DNA of 64,000 nucleotides from Persea americana (taxonomy: Eukaryota; Streptophyta; Magnoliopsida; Laurales; Lauraceae): assembly GCA_029852735.1 (NCBI GenBank), contig CM056810.1:46759395-46823394 (forward strand). The letters run 5' to 3'. Below, in pieces: positions 1 to 11,900 of the stretch. Under the pieces are notes generated by a model, which worked only from the letters and a program-made list of their open reading frames with translations, had not been told where the DNA came from and did not search any database. Numbering within the stretch: the first letter of the stretch is position 1; the number at the start of each line of letters is the position of its first letter. Made by a program: the position numbers and the translations under genes.

Positions 1-3000
1 ATGACTCTATGGTCTTGGGTCTAGTCCTTTGCTTCGAGATGCGTTTACTACAATTCCATGCCTAAATACACATGTAATGATGATCTCGGATACTTTTCGT
101 TTTGAATAGGGTTTCGGGCGATTCACGGGTAAGGAACGCTTTACAAGGGCTTGAGGGGTGTTTAGGTCTGAAACTGGTGCTTGGGAAACTTCCTAATCAA
201 TTTCACTACGAAACCACGTTCTAGGTGGGTGTATGAAACCACTAGCTCCAAAGGGCGTTTCACGAAGTCCGCGGCTGAAAGAAGAGCTCTTGGAAGTTCT
301 TTGAATCCGTTTTCGCCTAAGACGGGATTCGGGGAAATTCGGGCTAGAGAGCTACTCCCGTGGGGTTCTGGGCCTTTTCTGAATGAAAGAGTTTGATTGA
401 TATTTTGTACGGCTCTGGGAAGACGTTGGTTGTGGACCGCATTCGACGCAACCCGCGGTTGAACGACGTGCCCTTGAAAATACTGTGGTGCCTCTTTACT
501 TTTAAAATGGATTTCCGACAAATTAGGGCTTAGGAACCAATATCGCGGGACTCAGTCCCATTTCCTTCTTAAAACATTATCTAGTGAAATCCATGGCCAA
601 TTCTTGGATAAGAACACGAGTTGGACGATTCTAGGGCGTTCCGGGGTGTTAGTATTTGTCTTTGGGATTGCGATGCATTCGGTACGATTGTAGGCCGACA
701 AAAGCATTTTATGATATTCTGAGATACGTATCCCTTCGAAATGAGTATCAAGCGAGTGTGTGGTTAGGAACGCACTGCAGGGGTTTCAAGGTCCTTTAAC
801 AGCAAGACCCGTGCCTCGGGCAGTTCGTTCGTGATTCTAGGCGGATCGGCGAAGTTATACGCTGTAGACCACATTTCACACAAATGATTGTTTGGATACG
901 CGCACTCCAAAGATCTTTGATAGATTTAACTTTAAAACGGGTTTCAGGAAAGGTTGGGCTTAAGAGCTGACATCATGAGATTCTTCCAGGTTTTGCGACC
1001 GACAAAAGAGTCTTGTGCAGCCAATAGCCCGTATTTGGAGAGAAGCGCATGCCGGATGACTCTATGGTCTCGGGTCTAGTCCTTTGCTTCGGGATGCGTT
1101 TACTACAATTCCATGCCGAAATACACACGTAATGATGATCTCGGATACTTTTCGTTTTGAATAGGGTTTCGGGCGATTCACGGGTAAGGAACGCTTTACA
1201 TGGGCTTGAGGGGTGTTTAGGTCTGAAACTGGTGCTTGGGACAGTTCCTAATCAATTTCACTACGAAACCACGTTCTAGGTGGGTGTATGAAACCACTGG
1301 CTCCAAAGGGCGTTTCACGAATTCCGCGGCAGAAAGAAGAGCTCTTGGAAGCTCTTTGAATCCGTTTTCGCCTAAGACGGGATTCGGGGAAATTCGGGCT
1401 AGAGAGCTACTCCCGTGGGGTTCTGGGCCTTTTCTGAATGAAAGAGTTTGATTGATATTTTGTACGGCTCTGGGAAGACGTTGGTTGTAGACCGCATTCG
1501 ACGCAACCCGCGGTTTAACGACGTGCCCTGGAAAATACTGTGGTGGCTCTTTACTTTTAAAATGGATTTCCGACAAATTAGGGCTTAGGAACCAATGTCG
1601 CGGGACTCAGTCCCATTTCCTTCTTAAAACCGTATCTAGTGAAATCCGTGGCCAATACTTGGATAAGAACACGAGTTGGACGATTCTAGGGCCTTCCGGG
1701 GTGTTACTATTTGTCTTTGGGATTGCGATGCATTCGGTACGATTGTAGGCCGACAAAAGCATTTTATGATATTCAGAGATACGTATCCCTTCGAAATGAG
1801 TATCAAGCGAGTGTGTGGATATGAACGCACTGCAGGGGTTCAAGGTCCTTTAACACCGAGACCCGTGCCTCGGGAAGTTCGTTCTTGATTCTAGACGGAT
1901 CGACGAGGCTATACGCTCTAGACCACATTTCACACAAATGATTGTTTGGATTCGCGCTCTCCAAAGATCTTTGATAGATTTAACTTTAAAACGGGTTTCA
2001 GGAAAGGTTGGGCTTAAGAGCTGATATCATGAGATTCTTCCAGGTTTTGCGACCGACAAAAGAATCTTGTGCAGCCAATAGCCCGTATTTGGAGAGAAGC
2101 GCATGCCGGATGACTCTACGGTCTCGGGTCTAGTCCTTTGCTTCGAGATGCATTTACTACAATTCCATGCCGAAATACACATGTAATGATGATCTCGGAT
2201 ACTTTTCGTTTTGAATAGGGTTTCGGGCGATTCACGGGTAAGGAACGCTTTACAAGGGCTTGAGGGGTGTTTAGGTCTGAAACTAGTGCTTGGGAAACTT
2301 CCTAATCGATTTCACTACGAAACCACGTTCTAGGTGGGTGTATGAAACCACTCGCTCCAAAGGGCGTTTCACGATGTCCGCGGCTGAAAGAAGAGCTCTT
2401 GGAAGTTCTTTGAATCCGTTTTCGCCTAAGACGGGATTCGGGGAAATTCGGAATAGAGAGCTACTCCCGTGGGGTTCTGGGCCTTTTCTGAATGAAAGAG
2501 TTTCATTGATATTTTGTACGGCTCTGGGAAGACGTTGGTTGTGGACCGCATTCGACGCAACCCGCGGTTGAACGACGTGCCCTTGAAAATATTGTGGTGC
2601 CTCTTTACTTTTAAAATGGATTTCCGACAAATTAGGGCTTAGGAACCAATGTCGCGGGACTCAGTCCCATTTCCTTCTTAAAACATTATCTAGTGAAATC
2701 CATGGCCAATACTTGGATAAGAACACGAGTTGGACGATTCTAGGGCGTTCCGGGGTGTTAGTATTTGTCTTTGGGATTGCGATGCATTCGGTACGATTGT
2801 AGGCCGACAAAAGCATTTTATGATATTCTGAGATACGTATCCCTTCGAAATGAGTATCAAGCGAGTGTGTGGTTAGGAACGCACTGCAGGGGTTTCAAGG
2901 TCCTTTAACAGCAAGACCCGTGCCTCGGGCAGTTCGTTCGTGATTCTAGGCGGATCGGCGAAGTTATACGCTGTAGACCACATTTCACACAAATGATTGT

Positions 3001-3045
3001 TTGGATACGCGCACTCCAAAGATCTTTGATAGATTTAACTTTAAA

Positions 3046-3485
3046 ACGGGTTTCAGGAAAGGTTGGGCTTAGGAGCTGACATCATGAGATTCTTCCAGGT
3101 TTTGCGATCGACAAAAGAATCTTGTGCAGCCAATAGCCCGTATTTGGAGAGAAGCGCATGCCGGATGACTCTATGGTCTCGGGTCTAGTCCTTTGCTTCG
3201 AGATGCATTGACTACAATTCCATGCCGAAATACACATGTAATGATGATCTCGGATACTTTTCGTTTTGAATAGGGTTTCGGGCGATTCACGGGTAAGGAA
3301 CGCTTTACATGGGCTTGAGGGGTGTTTAGGTCTGAAACTGGTGCTTGGGACAGTTCCTAATCAATTTCACTACGAAACCACGTTCTAGGTGGGTGTATGA
3401 AACCACTGGCTCCAAAGGGCGTTTCACGAAGTCCGCGGCTGAAAGAAGAGCTCATGGAAGTTCTTTGAATCCGTTTTCGCCTAAG
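3046..3485 (+). repeat. Monomer sub-unit A (about 440 bp), shown in copy 4
   Basis: This is the first of three related parts of one monomer, starting here at ACGGGTTTC. It aligns in order with sub-unit B. The ACTTTAAAACGGGTTTC head pairs with ACTTTTAAAATGGATTTC. GCCAATAGCCCGTATTTGGA pairs with GCCAATACTTGGATAAGAAC. GGGTAAGGAACGC pairs with GGTTAGGAACGC. GGTGCTTGGGACAGTTCC pairs with CGTGCCTCGGGAAGTTCG. The four matches keep a near-constant offset of about 622 to 637 bp, which is what an ancient internal duplication predicts. No gene is visible in it. The alignment was made by eye and percent identity was not computed. Confidence 0.75.
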
Positions 3486-3491
3486 ACGGGA
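3475..3491 (+). promoter_or_regulatory. CENP-B-box-like 17-bp site, once per monomer (representative copy)
   Basis: TTTCGCCTAAGACGGGA fits the published CENP-B box core NTTCGNNNNANNCGGGN at all nine fixed positions. The equivalent site starts 210 bp before each anchor listed for the array (for example 311, 1366, 4530, 20186, 47613 and 63433). Intact cores appear in about 47 of 61 copies, including variants with GGCTA, GTTTA or GCTTA in the free positions. The core is broken in copies 13 (TTCT), 15 (TTCA), 16-19 (CCGG), 21 (CGGC), 34 (CGAG), 35 (CTCG), 37 (TTCT), 38 (CGGA), 42 (CGCG) and 45 (TTCC), and is deleted in 14. The homologous places in sub-units A and B match only 6 and 5 of the 9 positions. 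CENP-B binding is inference. The match could be chance, fixed by common descent. Confidence 0.45.
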
Positions 3492-3670
3492 TTCGGGGAA
3501 ATTCGGGCTAGAGAGCTACTCCCGTGGGGTTCTGGGCCTTTTCTGAATGAAAGAGTTTGATTGATATTTTGTACGGCTCTGGGAAGACGTTGGTTGTAGA
3601 CCGCATTCGACGCAACCCGCGGTTGAACGACGTGCCCTGGAAAATACTGTGGTGGCTCTTTACTTTTAAA
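3486..3670 (+). repeat. Monomer sub-unit C (about 185 bp, internally deleted), shown in copy 4
   Basis: Its start (ACGGGATTCGGGGAAATTCG) resembles the head of sub-unit A (ACGGGTTTCAGGAAAGGTTG). Its end resembles the tail of sub-unit B: GTAGACCGCATTCGACGCAA against GTAGACCACATTTCACACAA, 16 of 20 identical. The middle of the A/B unit, about 250 bp holding the GCCAATA and GGAACGC landmarks, is missing. I infer a third copy of the ancestral unit that suffered an internal deletion before the 1,055-bp monomer was amplified. Confidence 0.65.
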
Positions 3671-4100
3671 ATGGATTTCCGACAAATTAGGGCTTAGGAA
3701 CCAATGTCACGGGACTCAGTCCCATTTCCTTCTTAAAACCGTATCTAGTGAAATCCATGGCCAATACTTGGATAAGAAGACGAGTTGGACGATTCTAGGG
3801 CGTTCCGGGGTGTTACTATTTGTCTTTGGGATTGCGATGCATTCGGTACGATTGTAGGCCGACAAAAGCATTTTATGATATTCAGAGATACGTATCCCTT
3901 CGAAATGAGTATCAAGCGAGTGTGTGGATGTGAACGCACTGCAGGGGGTTCAAGGTCCTTTAACACCGAGACCCCTGCCTCGGGAAGTTCGTTCTTGATT
4001 CTAGACGGATCGACGAGGCTATACGCTCTAGACCACATTTCACACAAATGATTGTTTGGATTCGGGCTCTCCAAAGATCTTTGATACATTTAACTTTAAA
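3671..4100 (+). repeat. Monomer sub-unit B (about 430 bp), shown in copy 4
   Basis: This is the second full-length sub-unit, homologous to A throughout. It holds the two loci with the clearest array-wide haplotypes. At the CAAGACCC/CGAGACCC locus, type P (AGCAAGACCC, then GCAGTTCG) and type Q (ACCGAGACCC, then GAAGTTCG) are found. Q is carried by copies 2, 4, 6, 9, 10, 13-17, 21-23, 26, 29, 30, 32, 33, 35, 38, 39 and 41-43. All others, including every copy from 44 on, are P. About 80 bp upstream, type T1 (GATACGTATCCC) or T2 (GACACATATCCC) is found. T2 is in copies 25, 34, 36, 37, 40 and 42-61. Confidence 0.75.
3711..3723. repeat. 13-bp palindrome GGGACTCAGTCCC, once per monomer
   Basis: GGGACT and AGTCCC are perfect inverted repeats around a single C. 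The element lies in the same place in most monomers (for example 1602-1614). It is weakened in copies that read GAGACTCAGTCC (around 10040, 11095, 14095 and 15150) and in two copies that read ACTCCGTCC (44692 and 63676). It may be a protein-binding dyad or only sequence coincidence. Confidence 0.5.
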
Positions 4101-7100
4101 ACGGGTTTCAGGAAAGGTTGGGCTTAAGAGCTGATATCATGAGATTCTTCCAGGTTTTGCGACCGACAAAAGAATCTTGTGCAGCCAATAGCCCGTATTT
4201 GGAGAGAAGCGCATGCCGGATGACTCTACGGTCTCGGGTCTAGTCCTTTGCTTCGAGATGCGTTTACTACAATTCCATGCCGAAATACACATGTAATGAT
4301 GATCTCGGATACTTTTCGTTTTGAATAGGGTTTCGGGCGATTCACGGGTAAGGAACGCTTTACATGGGCTTGAGGGGTGTTTAGGTCTGAAACTGGTGCT
4401 TGGGACAGTTCCTAATCAATTTCACTACGAAACCACGTTCTAGGTGGGTGTATGAAACCACTGGCTCCAAAGGGCGTTTCACGAAGTCCGCGGCTGAAAG
4501 AAGTGCTCTTGGAAGTTCTTTGAATCCGTTTTCGCCTAAGACGGGATTCGGGGAAATTCGGGCTAGAGAGCTACTCCCGTGGGGTTCTGGGCCTTTTCTG
4601 AATGAAAGAGTTTGATTGATATTTTGTACGGCTCTGGGAAGACGTTGGTTGTGGACCGCATTCGACGCAACCCGCGGTTGAACGACGTGCCCTTGAAAAT
4701 ACTGTGGTGCCCCTTTACTTTTAAAATGGATTTCCGACAAATTAGGGCTTAGGAACCAATGTCGCGGGACTCAGTCCCATTTCCTTCTTAAAACATTATC
4801 TAGTGAAATCCATGGCCAATACTTGGATAAGAACACGAGTTGGACGATTCTAGGGCGTTCCGGGGTGTTAGTATTTGTCTTTGGGATTGCGATGCATTCG
4901 GTACGATTGTAGGCCGACAAAAGCATTTTATGATATTCTGAGATACGTATCCCTTCGAAATGAGTATCAAGCGAGTGTGTGGTTAGGAACGCACTGCAGG
5001 GGTTTCAAGGTCCTTTAACAGCAAGACCCGTGCCTCGGGCAGTTCGTTCGTGATTCTAGGCGGATCGGCGAAGTTATACGCTGTAGACCACATTTCACAC
5101 AAATGATTGTTTGGATACGCGCACTCCAAAGATCTTTGATAGATTTAACTTTAAAACGGGTTTCAGGAAAGGTTGGGCTTAGGAGCTGACATCATGAGAT
5201 TCTTCCAGGTTTTGCGACCGACAAAAGAATCTTGTGCAGCCAATAGCCCGTATTTGGAGAGAAGCGCATGCCGGATGACTCAATGGTCTCGGGTCTAGTC
5301 CTTTGCTTCGAGATGCGTTTACTACAATTCCATGCCGAAATACACATGTAATGATGATCTCGGATACTTTTCGTTTTGAATAGGGTTTCGGGCGATTCAC
5401 GGGTAAGGAACGCTTTACATGGGCTTGAGGGGTGTTTAGGTCTGAAACTGGTGCTTGGGACAGTTCCTAATCAATTTCACTACGAAACCACGTTCTAGGT
5501 GGGTGTATGAAACCACTGGCTCCAAAGGGCGTTTCACGAAGTCCGCGGCTGAAAGAAAAGCTCATGGAAGTTCTTTGAATCCGTTTTCGCCTAAGACGGG
5601 ATTCGGGGAAATTCGGGCTAGAGAGCTACTCCCGTGGGGTTCTGGGCCTTTTCTGAATGAAAGAGTTTGATTGATATTTTGTACGGCTCTGGGAAGACGT
5701 TGGTTGTAGACCGCATTCGACGCAACCCGCGGTTGAACGACGTGCCCTGGAAAATACTGTGGTGGCTCTTTACTTTTAAAATGGATTTTCGACAAATTAG
5801 GGCTTAGGAACCAATGTCGCGGGACTCAGTCCCATTTCCTTCTTAAAACCGTATCTAGTGAAATCCATGGCCAATACTTGGATAAGAAGACGAGTTGGAC
5901 GATTCTAGGGCGTTCCGGGGTGTTACTATTTGTCTTTGGGATTGCGAGGCATTCGGTACGATTGTAGGCCGACAAAAGCATTTTATGATATTCAGAGATA
6001 CGTATCCCTTCGAAATGAGTATCAAGCGAGTGTGTGGATGTGAACGCACTGCAGGGGGTTCAAGGTCCTTTAACACCGAGACCCGTGCCTCGGGAAGTTC
6101 GTTCTTGATTCTAGACGGATCGACGAGGCTATACGCTCTAGACCACATTTCACACAAATGATTGTTTGGATTCGCGCTCTCCAAAGATCTTTGATACATT
6201 TAACTTTAAAACGGGTTTCAGGAAAGGTTGGGCTTAAGAGCTGATATCATGAGATTCTTCCAGGTTTTGCGACCGACAAAAGAATCTTGTGCAGCCAATA
6301 GCCCGTATTTGGAGAGAAGCGCATGCCGGATGACTCTATGGTCTCGGGTCTAGTCCTTTGCTTCGAGATGCGTTTACTACAATTCCATGCCGAAATACAC
6401 ATGTAATGATGATCTCGGATACTTTTCGTTTTGAATAGGGTTTCGGGCGATTCACGGGTAACGAACGCTTTACAAGGGCTTGAGGGGTGTTTAGGTCTGA
6501 AACTGGTGCTTGGGAAACTTCCTAATCAATTTCACTACGAAACCACGTTCTAGGTGGGTGTATGAAACCACTAGCTCCAAAGGGCGTTTCACGAAGTCCG
6601 CGGCTGAAAGAAGTGCTCTTGGAAGTTCTTTGAATCCGTTTTCGCCTAAGACGGGATTCGGGGAAATTCGGGCTAGAGAGCTACTCCCGTGGGGTTCTGG
6701 GCCTTTTCTGAATGAAAGAGTTTGATTGATATTTTGTACGGCTCTGGGAAGACGTTGGTTGTGGACCGCATTCGACGCAAACCGCGGTTGAACGACGTGC
6801 CCTTGAAAATACTGTGGTGCCTCTTTACTTTTAAAATGGATTTCCGACAAATTAGGGCTTAGGAACCAATGTCGCGGGACTCAGTCCCATTTCCTTCTTA
6901 AAACATTATCTAGTGAAATCCATGGCCAATACTTGGATAAGAACACGAGTTGGACGATTCTTGGGCGTTCCGGGGTGTTAGTATTTGTCTTTGGGATTGC
7001 GATGCATTCGGTACGATTGTAGGCCGACAAAAGCATTTTATGATATTCTGAGATACGTATCCCTTCGAAATGAGTATCAAGCGAGTGTGTGGTTAGGAAC

Positions 7101-8960
7101 GCACTGCAGGGGTTTCAAGGTCCTTTAACAGCAAGACCCGTGCCTCGGGCAGTTCGTTCATGATTCTAGGCGGATCGGCGAAGTTATACGCTGTAGACTA
7201 CATTTCACACAAATGATTGTTTGGATACGCGCACTCCAAAGATCTTTGATAGATTTAACTTTAAAACGGGTTTCAGGAAAGGTTGTGCTTAAGAGCTGAC
7301 ATCATGAGATTCTTCCAGGTTTTGTGACCGACAAAAGAGTCTTGTGCAGCCAATAGCCCGTATTTGGAGAGAAGCGCATGCCGGATGACTCCATGGTCTC
7401 GGGTCTAGTCCTTTGCTTCGAGATGCGTTTACTACAATTCCATGCCGAAATACACATGTAATGATGATCTCGGATACTTTTCGTTTTGAACAGGGTTTCG
7501 GGCGATTCACGGGTAAGGAACGCTTTACAAGGGCTTGAGGGGTGTTTAGGTCTGAAACTGGTGCTTGGGAAACTTCCTAATCAATTTCACTACGAAACCA
7601 CGTTCTAGGTGGGTGTATGAAACCACTCGCACCAAAGGGCGTTTCACGAAGTCCGCGGCTGAAAGAAGAGCTCTTGGAAGTTCTTTGAATCCGTTTTCGC
7701 CTAAGACGGGATTCGGGGAAATTCGGGCTAGAGAGCTACTCCCGTGGGGTTCTGGGCCTTTTCTGAATGAAAGAGTTTGATTGATATTTTGTACGGCTCT
7801 GGGAAGACGTTGGTTGTGGACCGCATTCGACGCAACCCGCGGTTGAACGACGTGCCCTTGAAAATACTGTGGTGCCCCTTTACTTTTAAAATGGATTTCC
7901 GACAAATTAGGGCTTAGGAACCAATGTCGCGGGACTCAGTCCCATTTCCTTCTTAAAACATTATCTAGTGAAATCCATGGCCAATACTTGGATAAGAACA
8001 CGAGTTGGACGATTCTAGGGCGTTCCGGGGTGTTAGTATTTGTCTTTGGGATTGCGATGCATTCGGTACGATTGTAGGCCGACAAAAGCATTTTATGATA
8101 TTCTGAGATACGTATCCCTTCGAAATGAGTATCAAGCGAGTGTGTGGTTAGGAACGCACTGCAGGGGTTTCAAGGTCCTTTAACAGCAAGACCCGTGCCT
8201 CGGGCAGTTCGTTCGTGATTCTAGGCGGATCGGCGAAGTTATACGCTGTAGACCACATTTCACACAAATGATTGTTTGGATACGCGCACTCCAAAGATCT
8301 TTGATAGATTTAACTTTAAAACGGGTTTCAAGAAAGGTTGGGCTTAAGAGCTGACATGATGAGATTCTTCCAGGTTTTGCGACCGACAAAAGAATCTTGT
8401 GCAGCCAATAGCCCGTATTTGGAGAGAAGCGCATGCCGGATGACTCTATGGTCTCGGGTCTAGTCCTTTGCTTCGAGATGCGTTCACTACAATTCCATGC
8501 CGAAATACACATGTAATGATGATCTCGGATTCTTTTCGTTTTGAATAGGGTTTCGGGCGATTCACGGGTAAGGAACGCTTTACATGGGCTTGAGGGGTGT
8601 TTAGGTCTGAAACTGGTGCTTGGGACAGTTCCTAATCAATTTCACTACGAAACCACGTTCTAGGTGGGTGTATGAAACCACTGGCTCCAAAGGGCGTTTC
8701 ACGAAGTCCGCGGCTGAAAGAAGAGCTCATGGAAGTTCTTTGAATCCGTTTTCGCCTAAGACGGGATTCGGGGAAATTCGGGCTAGAGAGCTACTCCCTT
8801 GGGGTTCTGGGCCTTTTCTGAATGAAAGAGTTTGATTGATATTTTGTACGGCTCTGGGAAGACGTTGGTTGTAGACCGCATTCGACGCAACCCGCGGTTG
8901 AACGACGTGCCCTGGAAAATACTGTGGTGGCTCTTTACTTTTAAAATGGATTTCCGACAA

Positions 8961-11900
8961 ATTAGGGCTTAGGAACCAATGTCGCGGGACTCAGTCCCAT
9001 TTCCTTCTTAAAACCGTATCTAGTGAAATCCATGGCCAATACTTGGATAAGAACACGAGTTGGACGATTCTAGGGCGTTCCGGGGTGTTACTATTTGTCT
9101 TTGGGATTGCGATGCATTCGGTACGATTGTAGGCCGACAAAAGCATTTTACGATATTCTGTGATACGTATCCCTTCGAAATGAGTATCAAGCGAGTGTGT
9201 GGTTAGGAACGCACTGCAGGGGTTTCAAGGTCCTTTAACACCGAGACCCGTGCCTCGGGAAGTTCGTTCTTGATTCGAGACGGATCGACGGGGCTATAAG
9301 CTGTAGACCACATTTCACACAAACGATTGTTTGGATTCGCGCTCTCCAAAGATCTTTGATACATTTAACTTTAAAACGGGCTTCAGGAAAGGTTGGGCTT
9401 AAGAGCTGATATCATGAGATTCTTCCAGGTTTTGCGACCGACAAAAGAATCTTGTGCAGCCAATAGCCCGTATTTGGAGAGAAGCGCATGCCGGATAACT
9501 CTATGGTCTCGGGTCTAGTCCTTTGCTTCGAGATGCGTTTACTACAATTCCATGACGAAATACACATGTAATGATGATCTCGGATACTTTTCGTTTTGAA
9601 TAGGGTTTCGGGCGATTCACGGGTAAGGAAGGCTTTACATGGGCTTGAGGGGTGTTTAGGTCTGAAACTGGTGCTTGGGACAGTTCCTAATCAATTTCAC
9701 TACGAAACCACGTTCTAGGTGGGTGTATGAAACCACTGGCTCCAAAGGGCGTTTCACGAAGTCCGCGGCTGAAAGAAGAGCTCTTGGAAGTTCTTTGAAT
9801 CCGTTTTCGCCTAAGACGGGATTCAGGGAAATTCGGACTATAGAGCTACTCCCGTGGGGTTCTGGGCCTTTTCTGAATGAAAGAGTTTGATTGATATTTT
9901 GTACGGCTCTGGGAAGACGTTGGTTGTAGACCGCATTCGACGCAACCCGCGGTTGAACGACGTGCCCTGGAAAATACTGTGGTGGCTCTTTACTTTTAAA
10001 ATGGATTTCCGACAAATTAGGGCATAGGAACCAATGTCGCGAGACTCAGTCCCATTTCCTTCTTAAAACCGTATCTAGTGAAATCCATGGCCAATACTTG
10101 GATAAGAACAAGAGTTGGACGATTCTAGGGCGTTCCAGGGTGTTACTATTTGTCTTTGGGATTGCGATGCATTCGGTACGATTGTAGGCCGACAAAAGCA
10201 TTTTATGATATTCTGAGATACGTATCCCTTCGAAATGAGTATCAAGCGAGTGTATGGATAGGAACGCACTGCAGGGGTTTCAAGGTCCTTTAACACCGAG
10301 ACCCGTGCCTCGGGAAGTTCGTTCTTGATTCGAGACGGATCGACGAGGCTATACGCTGTAGACGACATTTCACACAAATGATTGTTTGGATTCGCGCTCT
10401 CCAAAGATCTTTGATACATTTAACTTTAAAACGGGTTTCAGGAAAGGTTGGGCTTAAGAGCTGATATCATGAGATTCTTCCAGGTTTTGCGACCGACAAA
10501 AGAATCTTGTGCAGCCAATAGCCCGTATTTGGAGAGAAGCGCATTCCGGATGACTCTATGGTCTAGGGTCTAGTCATTTGCTTCGAGATGCGTTTACTAC
10601 AATTCAATGTTGAAATACACATGTAATGATGATCTCGGATACTTTTCGTTTTGAATAGGGTTTCGGGCGATTCACGGGTAAGGAACGCTTTACATGGGCT
10701 TGAGGGGTGTTTAGGTCTGAAACTGGTGCTTGGGACAGTTCCGAATCAATTTCACTACGAAACCACGTTCTAGGTGGGTGTATGAAACCACTGGCTCCAA
10801 AGGGCGTTTCACGAAGTCCGCGGCTGAAAGAAGAGCTCATGGAAGTTCTTTGAATCCGTTTTCGCCTAAGACGGGATTCAGGGAAATTCGGGCTATAGAG
10901 CTACTCCCGTGGGGTTCTGGGCCTTTTCTGAATGAAAGAGTTTGATTGATATTTTGTACGGCTCTGGGAAGACGTTGGTTGTAGACCGCATTCGACGCAA
11001 CCCGCGGTTGAACGACGTGCCCTGGAAAATACTGTGGTGGCTCTTTACTTTTAAAATGGATTTCCGACAAATTAGGGCATAGGAACCAATGTCGCGAGAC
11101 TCAGTCCAATTTCCTTCTTAAAACCGTATGTAGTGAAATCCATGGCCAATACTTGGATAAGAACACGAGTTGGACGATTCTACGGCGTTCCGGGGTGTTA
11201 CTATTTGTCTTTGGGATTGCGATGCATTCGGTACGATTGTAGGCCGACAAAAGCATTTTATGATATTCTGAGATACGTATCCCTTCGAAATGAGTATCAA
11301 GCGAGTGTGTGGTTAGGAACGCACTGCAGGGATTTCAAGGTCCTTTAACAGCAAGACCCGTGCCTCGGGCAGTTCGTTCGTGATTCTAGGCGGATCGGCG
11401 AAGTTATACGCTGTAGACCACATTTCACACAAATGATTGTTTGGATACGCGCACTCCAAAGATCTTTGATAGATTTAACTGTAAAACGGGTTTCAGGAAA
11501 GGTTGGGCTTAGGAGCTGACATCATGAGATTCTTCCAGGTTTTGCGACCGACAAAAGAATCTTATGCAGCCAATAGCCCGTATTTGGAGAGAAGCGCATG
11601 CCGGATGACTCTATGGTCTCGGGTCTAGTCCTTTGCTTCGAGATGCGTTTACTACAATTCCATGACGAAATACACATGTAATGATGATCTCGGATACTTT
11701 TCGTTTTGAATAGGGTTTCGGGCGATTCACGGGTAAGGAAGGCTTTACATGGGCTTGAGGGGTGTTTAGGTCTGAAACTGGTGCTTGGGACAGTTCCTAA
11801 TCAATTTCACTACGAAACCACGTTCTAGGTGGGTGTATGAAACCACTGGCTCCAAAGGGCGTTTCACGTAGTCCGCGGCTGAAAGAAGAGCTCTTGGAAG

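Larger units (their letters stand above)
1..8960 (+). repeat. Left domain: alternating two-monomer higher-order repeat (about 2,110 bp)
   Basis: Two monomer types alternate. Type A1 has GGGAAACTTCC, GTTGTGGACCGC, CCCTTGAAAAT, AAAACATTATC and haplotype P (copies 1, 3, 7, 8). Type B1 has GGGACAGTTCC, GTTGTAGACCGC, CCCTGGAAAAT, AAAACCGTATC and haplotype Q (copies 2, 4, 6, 9). Copy 5 is A1 except for GGGACAGTTCC, so it is a hybrid. Alternation breaks at copies 7 and 8, both A1. The segment holds no gene. Confidence 0.8.

Noticed and set aside
181..396. A 71-codon open frame on the plus strand in most monomers
   Set aside because: It also begins with TTG and lies antisense inside the minus-strand frame. 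Two opposed frames over the same satellite bases are best explained by low stop-codon density, not by two genes.
162..521. A 119-codon open frame on the minus strand, seen in most monomers (also for example 1217-1576 and 63284-63829)
   Set aside because: It opens with TTG, not ATG, has no recognisable domain, and is interrupted or shortened in several copies (for example 13, 14, 18, 19, 21 and 35). Its persistence is explained by the near identity of the monomers. The longer 181-codon version at 63284-63829 exists only because A became C at 63676 and removed a stop.
1496..1512. A second CENP-B-box-like site at TTCGACGCAACCCGC
   Set aside because: It fits TTCG and the central A but reads CCGC where CGGG is needed, so it fails two of nine fixed positions.
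2940..2955. RNA polymerase III B-box-like sequence around GTTCGTGATTC
   Set aside because: The match to GGTTCGANTCC is partial and no A box lies at the proper distance, so I do not call a promoter or tRNA-related element.
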